A stretch of 64,000 nt of DNA. Origin: Gammaproteobacteria bacterium (GTDB lineage: Bacteria; Pseudomonadota; Gammaproteobacteria; Pseudomonadales; Cellvibrionaceae). Of the stretch, positions 1 through 8,096 are shown in pieces. Where the stretch lies: assembly GCA_004172865.1 (NCBI GenBank), contig SEBV01000012.1:86751-150750 (forward strand). Reading direction: 5' to 3'. A model generated the notes under the pieces. The model had not been told where the DNA came from. It did no database searches and saw nothing but the letters and a program-made list of their open reading frames with translations. The position numbers were made by a program, and so were the translations under genes. Position 1 is the stretch's first letter. The number at the start of each line of letters is the position of its first letter.

Positions 1-255
1 ACTATGCCACCGGAATACCATGCTGAACCGGAAATTGGTTTGGGTTCTGGGGATGACGGTCTGGATTTCACGCGTCGTTTATTACAGGACGCTAGCGATT
101 ATTTAACGGACGATGGCGTGTTAATTGTAGAGGTCGGCAATTCCTGGGTCGCATTGGAAGAAGCTTATCCTAATGTGCCTTTTACATGGATTGAGTTTGA
201 GCGTGGCGGACACGGCGTATTCGTGTTGAAAAAATCGGATTTAAAAAACATTTAA
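1..255 (+). CDS. prmB: PrmB, ribosomal protein L3 glutamine methyltransferase (3' end only)
   Basis: This is the C-terminal part of a HemK/PrmB-type N5-glutamine methyltransferase, which methylates a glutamine of ribosomal protein L3. The gene enters from the left edge, so the start and the NPPY catalytic motif are outside the window. The visible part has the family tail: [16 protein letters not shown] directly after where NPPY would lie, then [12 protein letters not shown] and the terminal [16 protein letters not shown]. The ATG at position 4 is internal, not a start. Downstream on the same strand lies aroC, a common neighbour of prmB in gammaproteobacteria, although two minus-strand genes are inserted between them here. 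Confidence 0.9.
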   Translation, partial: TMPPEYHAEPEIGLGSGDDGLDFTRRLLQDASDYLTDDGVLIVEVGNSWVALEEAYPNVPFTWIEFERGGHGVFVLKKSDLKNI

Positions 256-264
256 TTTTAAATT

Positions 265-314
265 GAATCATCATTTTCAGTTTGCATACTGGGCTGGAGA
301 TGATGATTCTTTTT
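265..314 (+). terminator. Probable rho-independent terminator of prmB
   Basis: A 10-bp inverted repeat (GAATCATCAT at 265-274 with ATGATGATTC at 300-309) is followed by five T residues. The loop is long (25 nt) but contains a second short CAGT/ACTG pairing. It lies just after the prmB stop. Confidence 0.6.
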
Positions 315-385
315 AGCATGAGTCTCAATTTTCCTTAATGAAATACCAATCTTTGTCGCTCTAGTTGATGGTAAATTTTTAAAAA

Positions 386-1213
386 TTACTGTGCTTTTTT
401 CTGCTCGTCTTTTACGTATTTCATAATATTTAAAAATGTATCAGTCCAATAAATATCGTTGTGTTCGGCTAAATATTTTACCAGTTCTTCATGCGCTTCT
501 TTGGAGGTTGTAAGATAATCACCGCCCACACCATGAAAGGTAAAGTTAACCATAGTGCCTTTCGCGGCAGCTGCTTTTACAACATCAATCAGTTGCTTTC
601 CAGTATAACCAACTGGCGTAAGAACATTGATTGCGTAGGGATCAAGCGTCTTCATGCTAGGTGCTATGCCACTTCCACTTTCGGATTTTATCGCAACAAA
701 TTCTGACTTTACTGATGCAAGATAATTTTCACCCGCTGCATTTAAATCACCGCAAGGCGTGGTAAATGTACGTGCATTTTTGCCATCAATGGTGTAGAGC
801 ATGGTGTTAGCCAACATAATTTGATTTTTTAGTTGGGCTAGAGTGGTTTTATCCAAATCATCTTCGGGTTTCACCCATTCGTGACCCGTTAATGCACGAG
901 AGCACTGGTGAAACAATGTATGGTTGCCAAGCTCGTGACCTTGCGCTGCTGCCGCACGCCAATCTGCAAGGCGACTCTGAATGGTTGGGCTGGCGAGTTT
1001 CAAATAAAAACTGCCTTTCAAGCCGTACTTATTAAGTGCTGGAATGGCATTGTCTAACTGGGAGTCAATTGCATCATCGTAAGAAAGGCTCACGGCAGCT
1101 TTAATTTTTTGTGGCCATTGGAACGCGGATTTTGTATCTGCCGCCATACAAATATTGGCAATAGCGGAAAAACCAAGCGCGACTAGAAAATATTTCGTAA
1201 TCATAAATTTCAC
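386..1213 (-). CDS. Secreted polysaccharide deacetylase family protein (NodB-like)
   Basis: This 275-residue protein has a signal peptide (hydrophobic stretch about 8-22, then CMAADTK) and a NodB-homology (CE4-type) fold. The metal-binding signature is visible as the Asp pair in SLSYDDA (D46/D47) and the NHTLFH motif (H98 and H102). The C-terminal TFHGVGG motif would supply the second His-bearing loop. Family members remove acetyl groups from chitin, xylan or peptidoglycan; the substrate cannot be told here. It lies 64 bp downstream of an exported esterase on the same strand, so the two probably form a small operon for periplasmic or extracellular deacylation of polysaccharides. An alternative start is M4. 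Confidence 0.8.
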   Translation of the reverse strand: MKFMITKYFLVALGFSAIANICMAADTKSAFQWPQKIKAAVSLSYDDAIDSQLDNAIPALNKYGLKGSFYLKLASPTIQSRLADWRAAAAQGHELGNHTLFHQCSRALTGHEWVKPEDDLDKTTLAQLKNQIMLANTMLYTIDGKNARTFTTPCGDLNAAGENYLASVKSEFVAIKSESGSGIAPSMKTLDPYAINVLTPVGYTGKQLIDVVKAAAAKGTMVNFTFHGVGGDYLTTSKEAHEELVKYLAEHNDIYWTDTFLNIMKYVKDEQKKAQ

Positions 1214-1277
1214 TACTGTTAATTATTTATACAAATACTCGGCTTCGCCAAAGTAATAAGTTATCAATATTAAGGCG

Positions 1278-2267
1278 TTATTTTTTTTCACTATCACGCC
1301 ACATCCAGCGCAAAATTTCCGGTAATAAACTTCCGCCATGTTGGTCCGAATGAGCGCCATCGCCCCATACGTGATTGATGTCATAGCGCGTGCCTTTATC
1401 ATTAGCTTTATCCGCATTTGAATTCGCCCATTCCAATGACGACAACATTTGTTGATTCGCTAAAAACCAATTTCCGTGTTCATTGTTCAAGTCATTACTG
1501 CCATCTTGTAAAAAAATTCGTAACGGGCGAATAGGGGACTTGCGAATTAAACCGGGATACAAATCACCACCCGGAACTAAAGGTTTATCATCAGTTGCAG
1601 GCTGGTAGCCAATGGAGGTGTAACTGCCGATCATGCTAATCACTTTGCGAAATTGATCGGGCCTATGCCAGGCAACTGTAAATGCACAAATAGCGCCGCT
1701 ACTGGTTCCGCCAATAATATGATCGTCTGGATTGCTGCTGTAGGAATATTTCTTAGCGATTTCTGGCAAAAGTTCATCCACCAAAAAGCGCGAGTAGTCA
1801 TCACTGAGTGAATCATATTCCGGTGCGCGGTGATCGGGATTGGACATACCCAAATTGTCTGGATAACGTTCACTCAAATTTCCGGGCGTGATAAAAACCC
1901 CGAGGGTTTGCGGAATGGCTTTTTGATAGATTAAATTATCAAGCGCTTGCGGCACGCGTAAAGAGCCATTGGGATTGGTAGCGCGTTGGCCGTCTTGAAA
2001 CACTAGCAATGCAGGTTTGGTTTTCGCCTTAGGTTTATAGACGGCGGGCACGTAAATCCAATATTGGCGCACGGTGCCAGCAAATATTTTGCTGTGAAAT
2101 TCAAATGGACCTTCGAGTTTGCCTTTGGGCACATTGGCTTGCTCAAGCGAGTCTTTTGTAAACGGATAATCGCCCAGGTTACGAGTCTTTGACGTATCTT
2201 CCTGCGCCCAGCTCATGCAACTGATTAAGCAGCTAAATAGTAAGGCTCCGGTATATTTTTTCATCAT
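1278..2267 (-). CDS. Exported esterase, enterochelin-esterase/CE1-like
   Basis: This 329-residue alpha/beta hydrolase has a signal peptide (residues 1-21, ending SWAQ). The nucleophile elbow is GGTSSGA, with S190 as probable nucleophile, and a late His lies in the GDGAHSDQHGG segment. VPAVYKP...LLVFQDGQ is typical of the Fes/esterase-D superfamily, which includes feruloyl and acetyl-xylan esterases. No iron-uptake genes are adjacent, whereas a polysaccharide deacetylase follows immediately, so carbohydrate ester cleavage is more likely than siderophore hydrolysis (inference). It is the first gene of a two-gene minus-strand unit. Confidence 0.75.
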   Translation of the reverse strand: MMKKYTGALLFSCLISCMSWAQEDTSKTRNLGDYPFTKDSLEQANVPKGKLEGPFEFHSKIFAGTVRQYWIYVPAVYKPKAKTKPALLVFQDGQRATNPNGSLRVPQALDNLIYQKAIPQTLGVFITPGNLSERYPDNLGMSNPDHRAPEYDSLSDDYSRFLVDELLPEIAKKYSYSSNPDDHIIGGTSSGAICAFTVAWHRPDQFRKVISMIGSYTSIGYQPATDDKPLVPGGDLYPGLIRKSPIRPLRIFLQDGSNDLNNEHGNWFLANQQMLSSLEWANSNADKANDKGTRYDINHVWGDGAHSDQHGGSLLPEILRWMWRDSEKK

Positions 2268-2381
2268 AATTTATGCCTCGTCTGTTAATTCTTATTGTTA
2301 ACGCTTTTGCTCGCACCGATTTATACCATAGAAGCTAATTAGGCCCTACGTGTGCGCGTGTAAAAGTATGTTTAGTTAACG

Positions 2382-2387
2382 TATAAT
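2382..2387 (+). promoter_or_regulatory. Candidate -10 element for aroC
   Basis: A perfect TATAAT hexamer lies 68 bp before the preferred aroC start. No convincing -35 hexamer is visible at 16-18 bp spacing, so this is a weak prediction. Confidence 0.35.
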
Positions 2388-2454
2388 CGCGGGGGTTCCT
2401 TTGGTTTCTCTTTAGCATTTTTACGTCGTGCGCATTCTTCGGGTTGGAATAACT

Positions 2455-3558
2455 ATGTCTGGCAATACCTACGGTAAATTATTCACAGTAACTACGTTTG
2501 GCGAAAGCCACGGTCTCGCATTGGGCGCGATTGTTGATGGTTGCCCTCCCGGACTTGAGTTAACCGAAGAAGATTTGCAAATCGATTTGGATCGCCGCAA
2601 ACCTGGCACCTCGCGTTACACCACGCAACGCCGTGAAGATGATCTGGTGAAAATTTTATCGGGTGTATTTGAAGGTAAAACCACCGGCACACCGATTGGT
2701 TTAATTATTGAAAATACTGATCAGCGTTCAAAAGATTATTCGAATATTAAAGATCAATTTCGCCCCGCCCATGCTGATTACACCTACATGCAAAAATACG
2801 GCGTGCGCGATTATCGCGGCGGTGGCCGTTCGTCAGCGCGCGAAACTGCTGTGCGTGTTGCAGCCGGTGCGATTGCGAAAAAATATTTAAAAACATTTTA
2901 TGGCATTGAAGTGCGCGGTTATTTATCGCAATTGGGCCCAATCAAAATCGAAAGTGTTGATTGGGATCAAATCGAACAGAATCCTTTTTTCTGTCCGGAT
3001 GCTAGCAAGGTTCCAGAAATGGAAGCCTTTATGCAAGCACTTAACAAAGAAGGGGATTCAATCGGCGCAAAAATTACTGTGGTGGCAACCAATGTTCCGC
3101 CCGGCTTAGGTGAACCTATTTTTGATCGTTTGGATGCAGAAATTGCACACGCATTAATGAGTATCAACGCGGTAAAAGGTGTGGAGATTGGCGAAGGTTT
3201 TGGTGTGGTTGATCAGCGCGGTAGTCAGCATCGCGATGAAATGACACCTGAAGGTTTTCTCTCCAATAATGCAGGCGGAATTCTCGGCGGTATTTCATCT
3301 GGCCAGGACATTATTGCAAATCTCGCGTTAAAACCAACCTCAAGTTTGCACATTCCCGGTCGCAGTGTGGATATTCATGGCAATCCCGTTGAAGTCATTA
3401 CCAAAGGTCGTCACGATCCCTGCGTTGGTATTCGCGCAACGCCGATTGCTGAAGCTATGCTTGCATTGGTGTTGATGGATCATCTATTGCGCAATCGCGG
3501 GCAAAATGGCGGCGTTCAACATTCCATTCCGGTGATTCCCGCGACGGTAAAAAAATAA
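2455..3558 (+). CDS. aroC: Chorismate synthase
   Basis: AroC converts 5-enolpyruvylshikimate 3-phosphate to chorismate, the last step of the shikimate pathway, using reduced FMN. The N-terminus [20 protein letters not shown] matches the family signature. The [12 protein letters not shown] flavin/substrate loop and the terminal [17 protein letters not shown] motif are intact. An in-frame GTG at 2428 would add nine residues, but the family N-terminus begins at the ATG at 2455, giving 367 residues, the usual length. The chorismate-using pabB lies elsewhere in this window (40.7-42.1 kb). Confidence 0.97.
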   Translation: MSGNTYGKLFTVTTFGESHGLALGAIVDGCPPGLELTEEDLQIDLDRRKPGTSRYTTQRREDDLVKILSGVFEGKTTGTPIGLIIENTDQRSKDYSNIKDQFRPAHADYTYMQKYGVRDYRGGGRSSARETAVRVAAGAIAKKYLKTFYGIEVRGYLSQLGPIKIESVDWDQIEQNPFFCPDASKVPEMEAFMQALNKEGDSIGAKITVVATNVPPGLGEPIFDRLDAEIAHALMSINAVKGVEIGEGFGVVDQRGSQHRDEMTPEGFLSNNAGGILGGISSGQDIIANLALKPTSSLHIPGRSVDIHGNPVEVITKGRHDPCVGIRATPIAEAMLALVLMDHLLRNRGQNGGVQHSIPVIPATVKK

Positions 3559-3594
3559 AAACATTCATAACAACTCTACGAATGTTTTCAGGCG
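3558..3594 (+). terminator. Weak hairpin between aroC and the MFS gene
   Basis: A 9-bp AT-rich inverted repeat (AAAACATTC at 3558-3566, GAATGTTTT at 3580-3588) overlaps the aroC stop. It may be an attenuator or partial terminator; it lacks a long T tract beyond the stem. Confidence 0.35.
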
Positions 3595-3604
3595 AAAAAC
3601 AGTA

Positions 3605-4786
3605 ATGCCACACTCCTCTCCAGCGCCAACAAAATTACCTTATTGGCGCCTTTCCAGTTTTTATTTTTTCTACTTTGCCGTGGTAGGGTCAATCACTCCC
3701 TACTGGGGTGTTTACTTAAAGTCCCTCGGGTATAGCTCAAAAGACGTTGGCATTATTGGCGCTATTATTCTTGGCACACGCATACTTGCGCCTAATTTTT
3801 GGGGCTGGTTAGCAGACAAAACACAAAAACGTTTGCTCATCATTCGTATGGGCAGCGCGCTCGCATTTTTTTGTTTCGCCGGCGTTTTAATAAATCAGCG
3901 TTACGCGTGGCTGGTAGTGGTTATCAGTTGCTATACATTTTTCTGGCACGCTGTGTTGCCGCAATTTGAAGTCATAACCCTGAGTTATTTGGGCGGACAG
4001 CATAAACGCTATGGGCAGATTCGCCTGTGGGGCTCAATCGGTTTTATGGCAGCGGTTGCCGGTTTAGGTTGGCTGTTTGATTCTATTCCCATTAAATTTT
4101 TACCGATCTCAATTCTGAGTTTTCTAATTCTGATTTGGTTGTCGAGTCTGTCACTCAGTGAAAAAAATACTGCCAGTCACAATGAAAGTGGTGAAGGTTT
4201 TTTGCGAATAGTTTGTCATCCTGCTTTATTAAGTTTTTTAGCCGCCAGTTTTTTATTACAGCTTAGTCACGGTTCTTATTACACTTTTTACAGTTTATAT
4301 CTGACGGAAAATTACGGTTACAGTCGATCAGCAACTGGCTTGCTGTGGGCGCTCGGCGTATTGGCGGAAGTTGCTATCTTTTTGGTGATGCCCAAAATTA
4401 TGCATCGCTTTAACGTGCGCAACTTATTACTCGCCAGTTTTGCGCTCACGGCAATTCGGTGGTTGATGATTGGTTATTGCGCGCAATGGATTTGGCTTTT
4501 GCTGTTCGCACAATTGCTACATGCATTTAGTTTCGGTACCGCGCATGCCGCTTCCATTGAGATTGTACGCTCACGTTTCAGTGGCGGACACCAAGGCCAA
4601 GGGCAGGCGCTCTACAGCTCCATGAGTTTCGGCGCAGGCGGTGCTTCTGGTGCGCTCATCGGAGCCTTCGTGTGGGATTACAGTGCCAGTGCTACATTTT
4701 TAATTTCAAGCATCGCCGTATCTTTAGGCTTCCTGATTATATTTTTTGGATTACACTTAGATAAATCTTCACCTGCCACAGAGTAA
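3605..4786 (+). CDS. MFS transporter, MFS_1-like / 3-phenylpropionate transporter (HcaT) type
   Basis: This 393-residue polytopic membrane protein shows about 12 hydrophobic segments. It begins PYWRLSSFYFFYFAVVGSITPYWGVYL, the hallmark of the HcaT/nucleoside-symporter-like MFS branch, and carries the loop 2-3 motif WGWLADKTQKR. Substrates in this branch are small aromatic acids or nucleosides; the substrate here is unknown. It is 46 bp after aroC and 5 bp before the nitrilase gene, so the three are probably co-transcribed. Confidence 0.8.
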   Translation: MPHSSPAPTKLPYWRLSSFYFFYFAVVGSITPYWGVYLKSLGYSSKDVGIIGAIILGTRILAPNFWGWLADKTQKRLLIIRMGSALAFFCFAGVLINQRYAWLVVVISCYTFFWHAVLPQFEVITLSYLGGQHKRYGQIRLWGSIGFMAAVAGLGWLFDSIPIKFLPISILSFLILIWLSSLSLSEKNTASHNESGEGFLRIVCHPALLSFLAASFLLQLSHGSYYTFYSLYLTENYGYSRSATGLLWALGVLAEVAIFLVMPKIMHRFNVRNLLLASFALTAIRWLMIGYCAQWIWLLLFAQLLHAFSFGTAHAASIEIVRSRFSGGHQGQGQALYSSMSFGAGGASGALIGAFVWDYSASATFLISSIAVSLGFLIIFFGLHLDKSSPATE

Positions 4787-4791
4787 TTGTT

Positions 4792-5562
4792 ATGCAGAAT
4801 TTAACGGTTGCCGTCGTTCAACAAGAAATTGTTCCCAATAATCCTCAATTGAATTTGAGCACTTTTAGCCGTGCAATAAGTCATTTGGATAATTGCGATT
4901 TAATTGTTTTACCTGAAGTTTTTACCACCGGCTTTTGCGCAAACGCGCGCAGCTTTGCAGAATTAGTGGATGGAACTGCGTACACCTGGATGGCCGAACA
5001 TGCCAAACAATTGAACGCAGTTATTACCGGTAGCCTCGTGGTGAAAGAGGGTGATACCTATTTTAACCGCATGGTTTGGATGTGCCCGGATGGTAGCTAT
5101 ACACATTACGACAAGCGTCATTTATTTCGCATGGGCGGTGAACACACTCGTTATCAAAGCGGCACCGAGCGTTTAATTGTTGAGTTAAACGGTTGGCGAA
5201 TTTTGCCGCTAGTATGTTACGACCTACGCTTTCCCGTGTGGAGCCGAAACCGTAATGACTACGACTTGTCACTTTATGTTGCTAATTGGCCTAGTGCGCG
5301 TGCATTGCATTGGAATCGTTTGTTGCAAGCGCGCGCCATAGAAAACCAGAGTTATGTGGTGGGCGTTAATCGTGTTGGTATGGATGAAGTGCATCAACAT
5401 TATTCAGGTGATTCCGCGATTTACGGCCCAGCCGGAGAAGTAATTGTTCATTCGCAAGAAACGGGCAGTTTTTTTGCGGAATTGTATGGCGATAAATTGC
5501 TTGAGTATCGCGAGAAGTTTCCCGCGTATATGGATGCAGACGAGTTTGAATTAAAAGTTTAA
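4792..5562 (+). CDS. Carbon-nitrogen hydrolase, omega-amidase (YafV) type
   Basis: This 256-residue nitrilase-superfamily enzyme has an intact Glu-Lys-Cys triad: E42 in LPEVFTTGF, K108 in HYDKRHLF and C142 in LVCYDLRFPVW. The sequence AELVDGTAYTWM and the short single-domain length fit the omega-amidase YafV/Nit2 subgroup, which hydrolyses alpha-ketoglutaramate or alpha-ketosuccinamate and recycles transamination by-products. It directly follows the MFS gene. A terminator shared with the convergent pgm gene follows. Confidence 0.85.
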   Translation: MQNLTVAVVQQEIVPNNPQLNLSTFSRAISHLDNCDLIVLPEVFTTGFCANARSFAELVDGTAYTWMAEHAKQLNAVITGSLVVKEGDTYFNRMVWMCPDGSYTHYDKRHLFRMGGEHTRYQSGTERLIVELNGWRILPLVCYDLRFPVWSRNRNDYDLSLYVANWPSARALHWNRLLQARAIENQSYVVGVNRVGMDEVHQHYSGDSAIYGPAGEVIVHSQETGSFFAELYGDKLLEYREKFPAYMDADEFELKV

Positions 5563-5581
5563 TTCGTAAAAAACTGACGAT

Positions 5582-5611
5582 AAAAAAGGGCATCTCTCGA
5601 TGCCCCTTTTT
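5582..5611. terminator. Bidirectional rho-independent terminator
   Basis: The stem GGGCATC (5588-5594) / GATGCCC (5599-5605) has a TCTC tetraloop and is flanked by A6 on the left and T5 on the right. It sits between the convergent nitrilase and pgm genes and can serve both. Confidence 0.85.
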
Positions 5612-5634
5612 ATTTCGCAAATTAATAATCGTGT

Positions 5635-7275
5635 TTAACTGATTGCTTTATCCACAATTACTTGTGCTTCTGCAATCAACTGCTGCAAGTGGTCTTTCCC
5701 TTTAAAGCTTTCAGCGTAAATTTTGTAAATATCTTCAGTGCCGGATGGACGAGCCGCGAACCAGCCGCTTTTCGTTTCTACTTTGATACCGCCAAAAGAA
5801 GCATTGTTGCCGGGCGCGTTGCTAATGGTTTTCTCAATTTTTTCGCCTGCCAATTCTTTTGACGTAATTTGTTCCGGTGATAATTTTGACAGCGCTTTTT
5901 TCTGTGCAGCATTCGCAGGCGCTTCAACACGTGCTTCAGCAGCATGACCAAACTGATCTGCCAAGGCTTTGTAATGTTCTCCAGGGTCGCGACCAGTTTT
6001 GGCAACAATTTCACCAGCGAGCAAAGCGGGAATTAGACCGTCTTTGTCAGTAGTCCATACGCTACCATCAATACGCAAGAAAGATGCACCGGCACTTTCT
6101 TCACCACCGAATCCGAGCGAACCATCAAATAAACCGGGCGCAAACCATTTAAAGCCAACAGGTACTTCATACAAACGACGATGCAATTTTTCACTAACGC
6201 GATCAATCATTGCGCTACTGACAACGGTTTTACCGATGGCAGTTTTGATGTCCCATTTGGGACGATTCTGAAATAAATATTCGATTGCTACTGAGAGATA
6301 ATGATTCGGCGGCAACAAGCCAGCGCTTGGCGTTACTATGCCGTGACGATCATGATCTGCATCGCAAGCAAAGGAAACCTGGTAGTCGTGGCGCTTGGCC
6401 AGAATAGATTGCATTGCATAGGACGACGACGGGTCCATACGAATTTTTCCATCCCAATCGGCGGTCATAAATTCAAAAGTTGGATCGATAATTTGATTAA
6501 TCAAATGTAAATCTAATTTATAAAAATCGGCAATCGCACTCCAGTAACGCAAGCCTGCACCACCAAGTGGATCTACACCGAGGCGAACGCCAGCATCGCG
6601 AATTGCTTCAATGTCGACGACGTTAATTAAATCACGCACGTAGTGATGAATGTAGTCGTGGTGATGTGTGGTCGAGGCTTTTATGGCTGTGTGGTAGTCA
6701 ACGCGTTTAACATCGCGCAGATTATTTTCTAACAACTCATTCGCACGCGCCTGCATCCAGTTAGTAACATCTGAATCGGCAGGGCCGCCATTGGTTGGAT
6801 TGTATTTGTATCCGCCGTTATCCGGTGGATTGTGCGATGGGGTAATTACCACGCCATCCGCAAAGCCACTGGTGCGGCCTTTGTTGTAGGTCAAAATCGC
6901 GTGAGAGATAGCGGGCGTTGGCGTAAATTCACCGCCGATTGCTAAAAATATTTCCACATGATTTGCAGCAAATACTTCTACCGCACTGATTTGTGCTGGC
7001 TCTGAAAGTGCGTGAGTATCTATACCAACGTAGAGCGGACCGGTGATGCCAGCTTGCACGCGATAATCACAAATAGCCTGGGTAATCGCCAAAACATGAT
7101 TTTCGTTAAAGCTGGTTTTGGACGCTGAACCGCGGTGCCCAGACGTACCAAAACTCACTCGCTGTTCAGGAATGCTTGGCTCTGGTTTTTTATCATAATA
7201 ATCCGCAGTGAGCTTGGTGATATCTACCAGCAATTCTTTCGGCAATAATTTTCCGGCATATGGACTAACACTCAT
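5635..7275 (-). CDS. pgm: Phosphoglucomutase (alpha-D-glucose phosphate-specific)
   Basis: Pgm interconverts glucose 1-phosphate and glucose 6-phosphate, linking glycolysis to glycogen and sugar-nucleotide synthesis. The 546-residue protein has all four family motifs: the phosphoserine loop TPSHNPP (S147), the Mg-binding loop CDADHDRHG, the sugar-binding loop GFGGEESAGASF and the phosphate-binding tail RPSGTEDIYKIYAES. The N-terminal VSFGTSGHRGSA is also typical. It is monocistronic as far as can be seen, with 70 bp to csiV upstream. Confidence 0.97.
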   Translation of the reverse strand: MSVSPYAGKLLPKELLVDITKLTADYYDKKPEPSIPEQRVSFGTSGHRGSASKTSFNENHVLAITQAICDYRVQAGITGPLYVGIDTHALSEPAQISAVEVFAANHVEIFLAIGGEFTPTPAISHAILTYNKGRTSGFADGVVITPSHNPPDNGGYKYNPTNGGPADSDVTNWMQARANELLENNLRDVKRVDYHTAIKASTTHHHDYIHHYVRDLINVVDIEAIRDAGVRLGVDPLGGAGLRYWSAIADFYKLDLHLINQIIDPTFEFMTADWDGKIRMDPSSSYAMQSILAKRHDYQVSFACDADHDRHGIVTPSAGLLPPNHYLSVAIEYLFQNRPKWDIKTAIGKTVVSSAMIDRVSEKLHRRLYEVPVGFKWFAPGLFDGSLGFGGEESAGASFLRIDGSVWTTDKDGLIPALLAGEIVAKTGRDPGEHYKALADQFGHAAEARVEAPANAAQKKALSKLSPEQITSKELAGEKIEKTISNAPGNNASFGGIKVETKSGWFAARPSGTEDIYKIYAESFKGKDHLQQLIAEAQVIVDKAIS

Positions 7276-7345
7276 TTCAAGGCTCCTTGGATATGGATGA
7301 TTTTATAGCTAGTGTGCTGTAATTTTTTAAACAAATAACGTCAGA

Positions 7346-8041
7346 TTAATTCGTTTTACCTGTTTGTGATTCAACAGGAATTATTTTCACGATAACACCT
7401 AATAACGGGTGATCAATGTAATGAACTTCGCTACTCCGCATAGTACGTACTTCACTAAGTTTCACAATACGTTTAATGAGATAACCCTGGCTTTTATCTG
7501 CTTCACTAATATCAGTATTGGGTATATTTGGTAGCTCTGGCCATGTATCAGTAATATTGGTGCCTGCAGGTGCGAATTGCGTTAGCCATAAATTAGTTTG
7601 GACTTTCAAATACTGAGCAACGCTAAGGCTAATGCTTCCCTCAAGTTCTTGGTGTCCATTAAAAGTTTTCCCGCCACTAATAGCAATGTTGGCTTTACGA
7701 CCGTAAATCATCTGGCGCCAGGCTTGGTGATACAACAACGTGTAACTACCACTTCTAGCCAAGGTTGCTGCCTGCGGGTTTAGCAATCGCTCATTAGCTG
7801 GTAATAGAGAAAATCCCTCTGGTGAATTTCCATCGGCTTTTACGCTGAGCAAATTTTCAGGGTAGATAAGTTTTATATCGCTGGGCCAATTTTCCTGCGG
7901 GTTAGACTCGTTGCGCGCAAATACAATAAGTTCTACTTGATAAAGGCGCTCATGGTTTTGTTCTTTTGGATCAAGCTCAGTTTGCGCGAAGCTTTTTACG
8001 CTTAGCAAACACAGTAGTATTGAAATTTGTATCAATCGCAT
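7346..8041 (-). CDS. csiV: CsiV-family periplasmic protein
   Basis: This 231-residue exported protein has a signal peptide (1-19, ending SFAQ). It matches the CsiV family, a peptidoglycan-associated periplasmic factor described in Vibrio cholerae as sensitising cells to a competing D-amino acid. Visible family features are YQVELIVFARNES near the mature N-terminus, LLYHQAWRQ in the middle and the C-terminal HYIDHPLLGVIVKIIPV. It is encoded 55 bp downstream of mfd on the same strand, the arrangement expected for this family. The assignment rests on sequence style and context. Confidence 0.75.
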   Translation of the reverse strand: MRLIQISILLCLLSVKSFAQTELDPKEQNHERLYQVELIVFARNESNPQENWPSDIKLIYPENLLSVKADGNSPEGFSLLPANERLLNPQAATLARSGSYTLLYHQAWRQMIYGRKANIAISGGKTFNGHQELEGSISLSVAQYLKVQTNLWLTQFAPAGTNITDTWPELPNIPNTDISEADKSQGYLIKRIVKLSEVRTMRSSEVHYIDHPLLGVIVKIIPVESQTGKTN

Positions 8042-8096
8042 AGCATTTCTCGATGTAAGGTTGTTCGCGCCCAGTTTTTGACGAGCGATGTAATAA

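Noticed and set aside
2428..2454. GTG start adding nine residues to AroC
   Set aside because: Family N-terminus begins at MSGNTYGK (ATG 2455).
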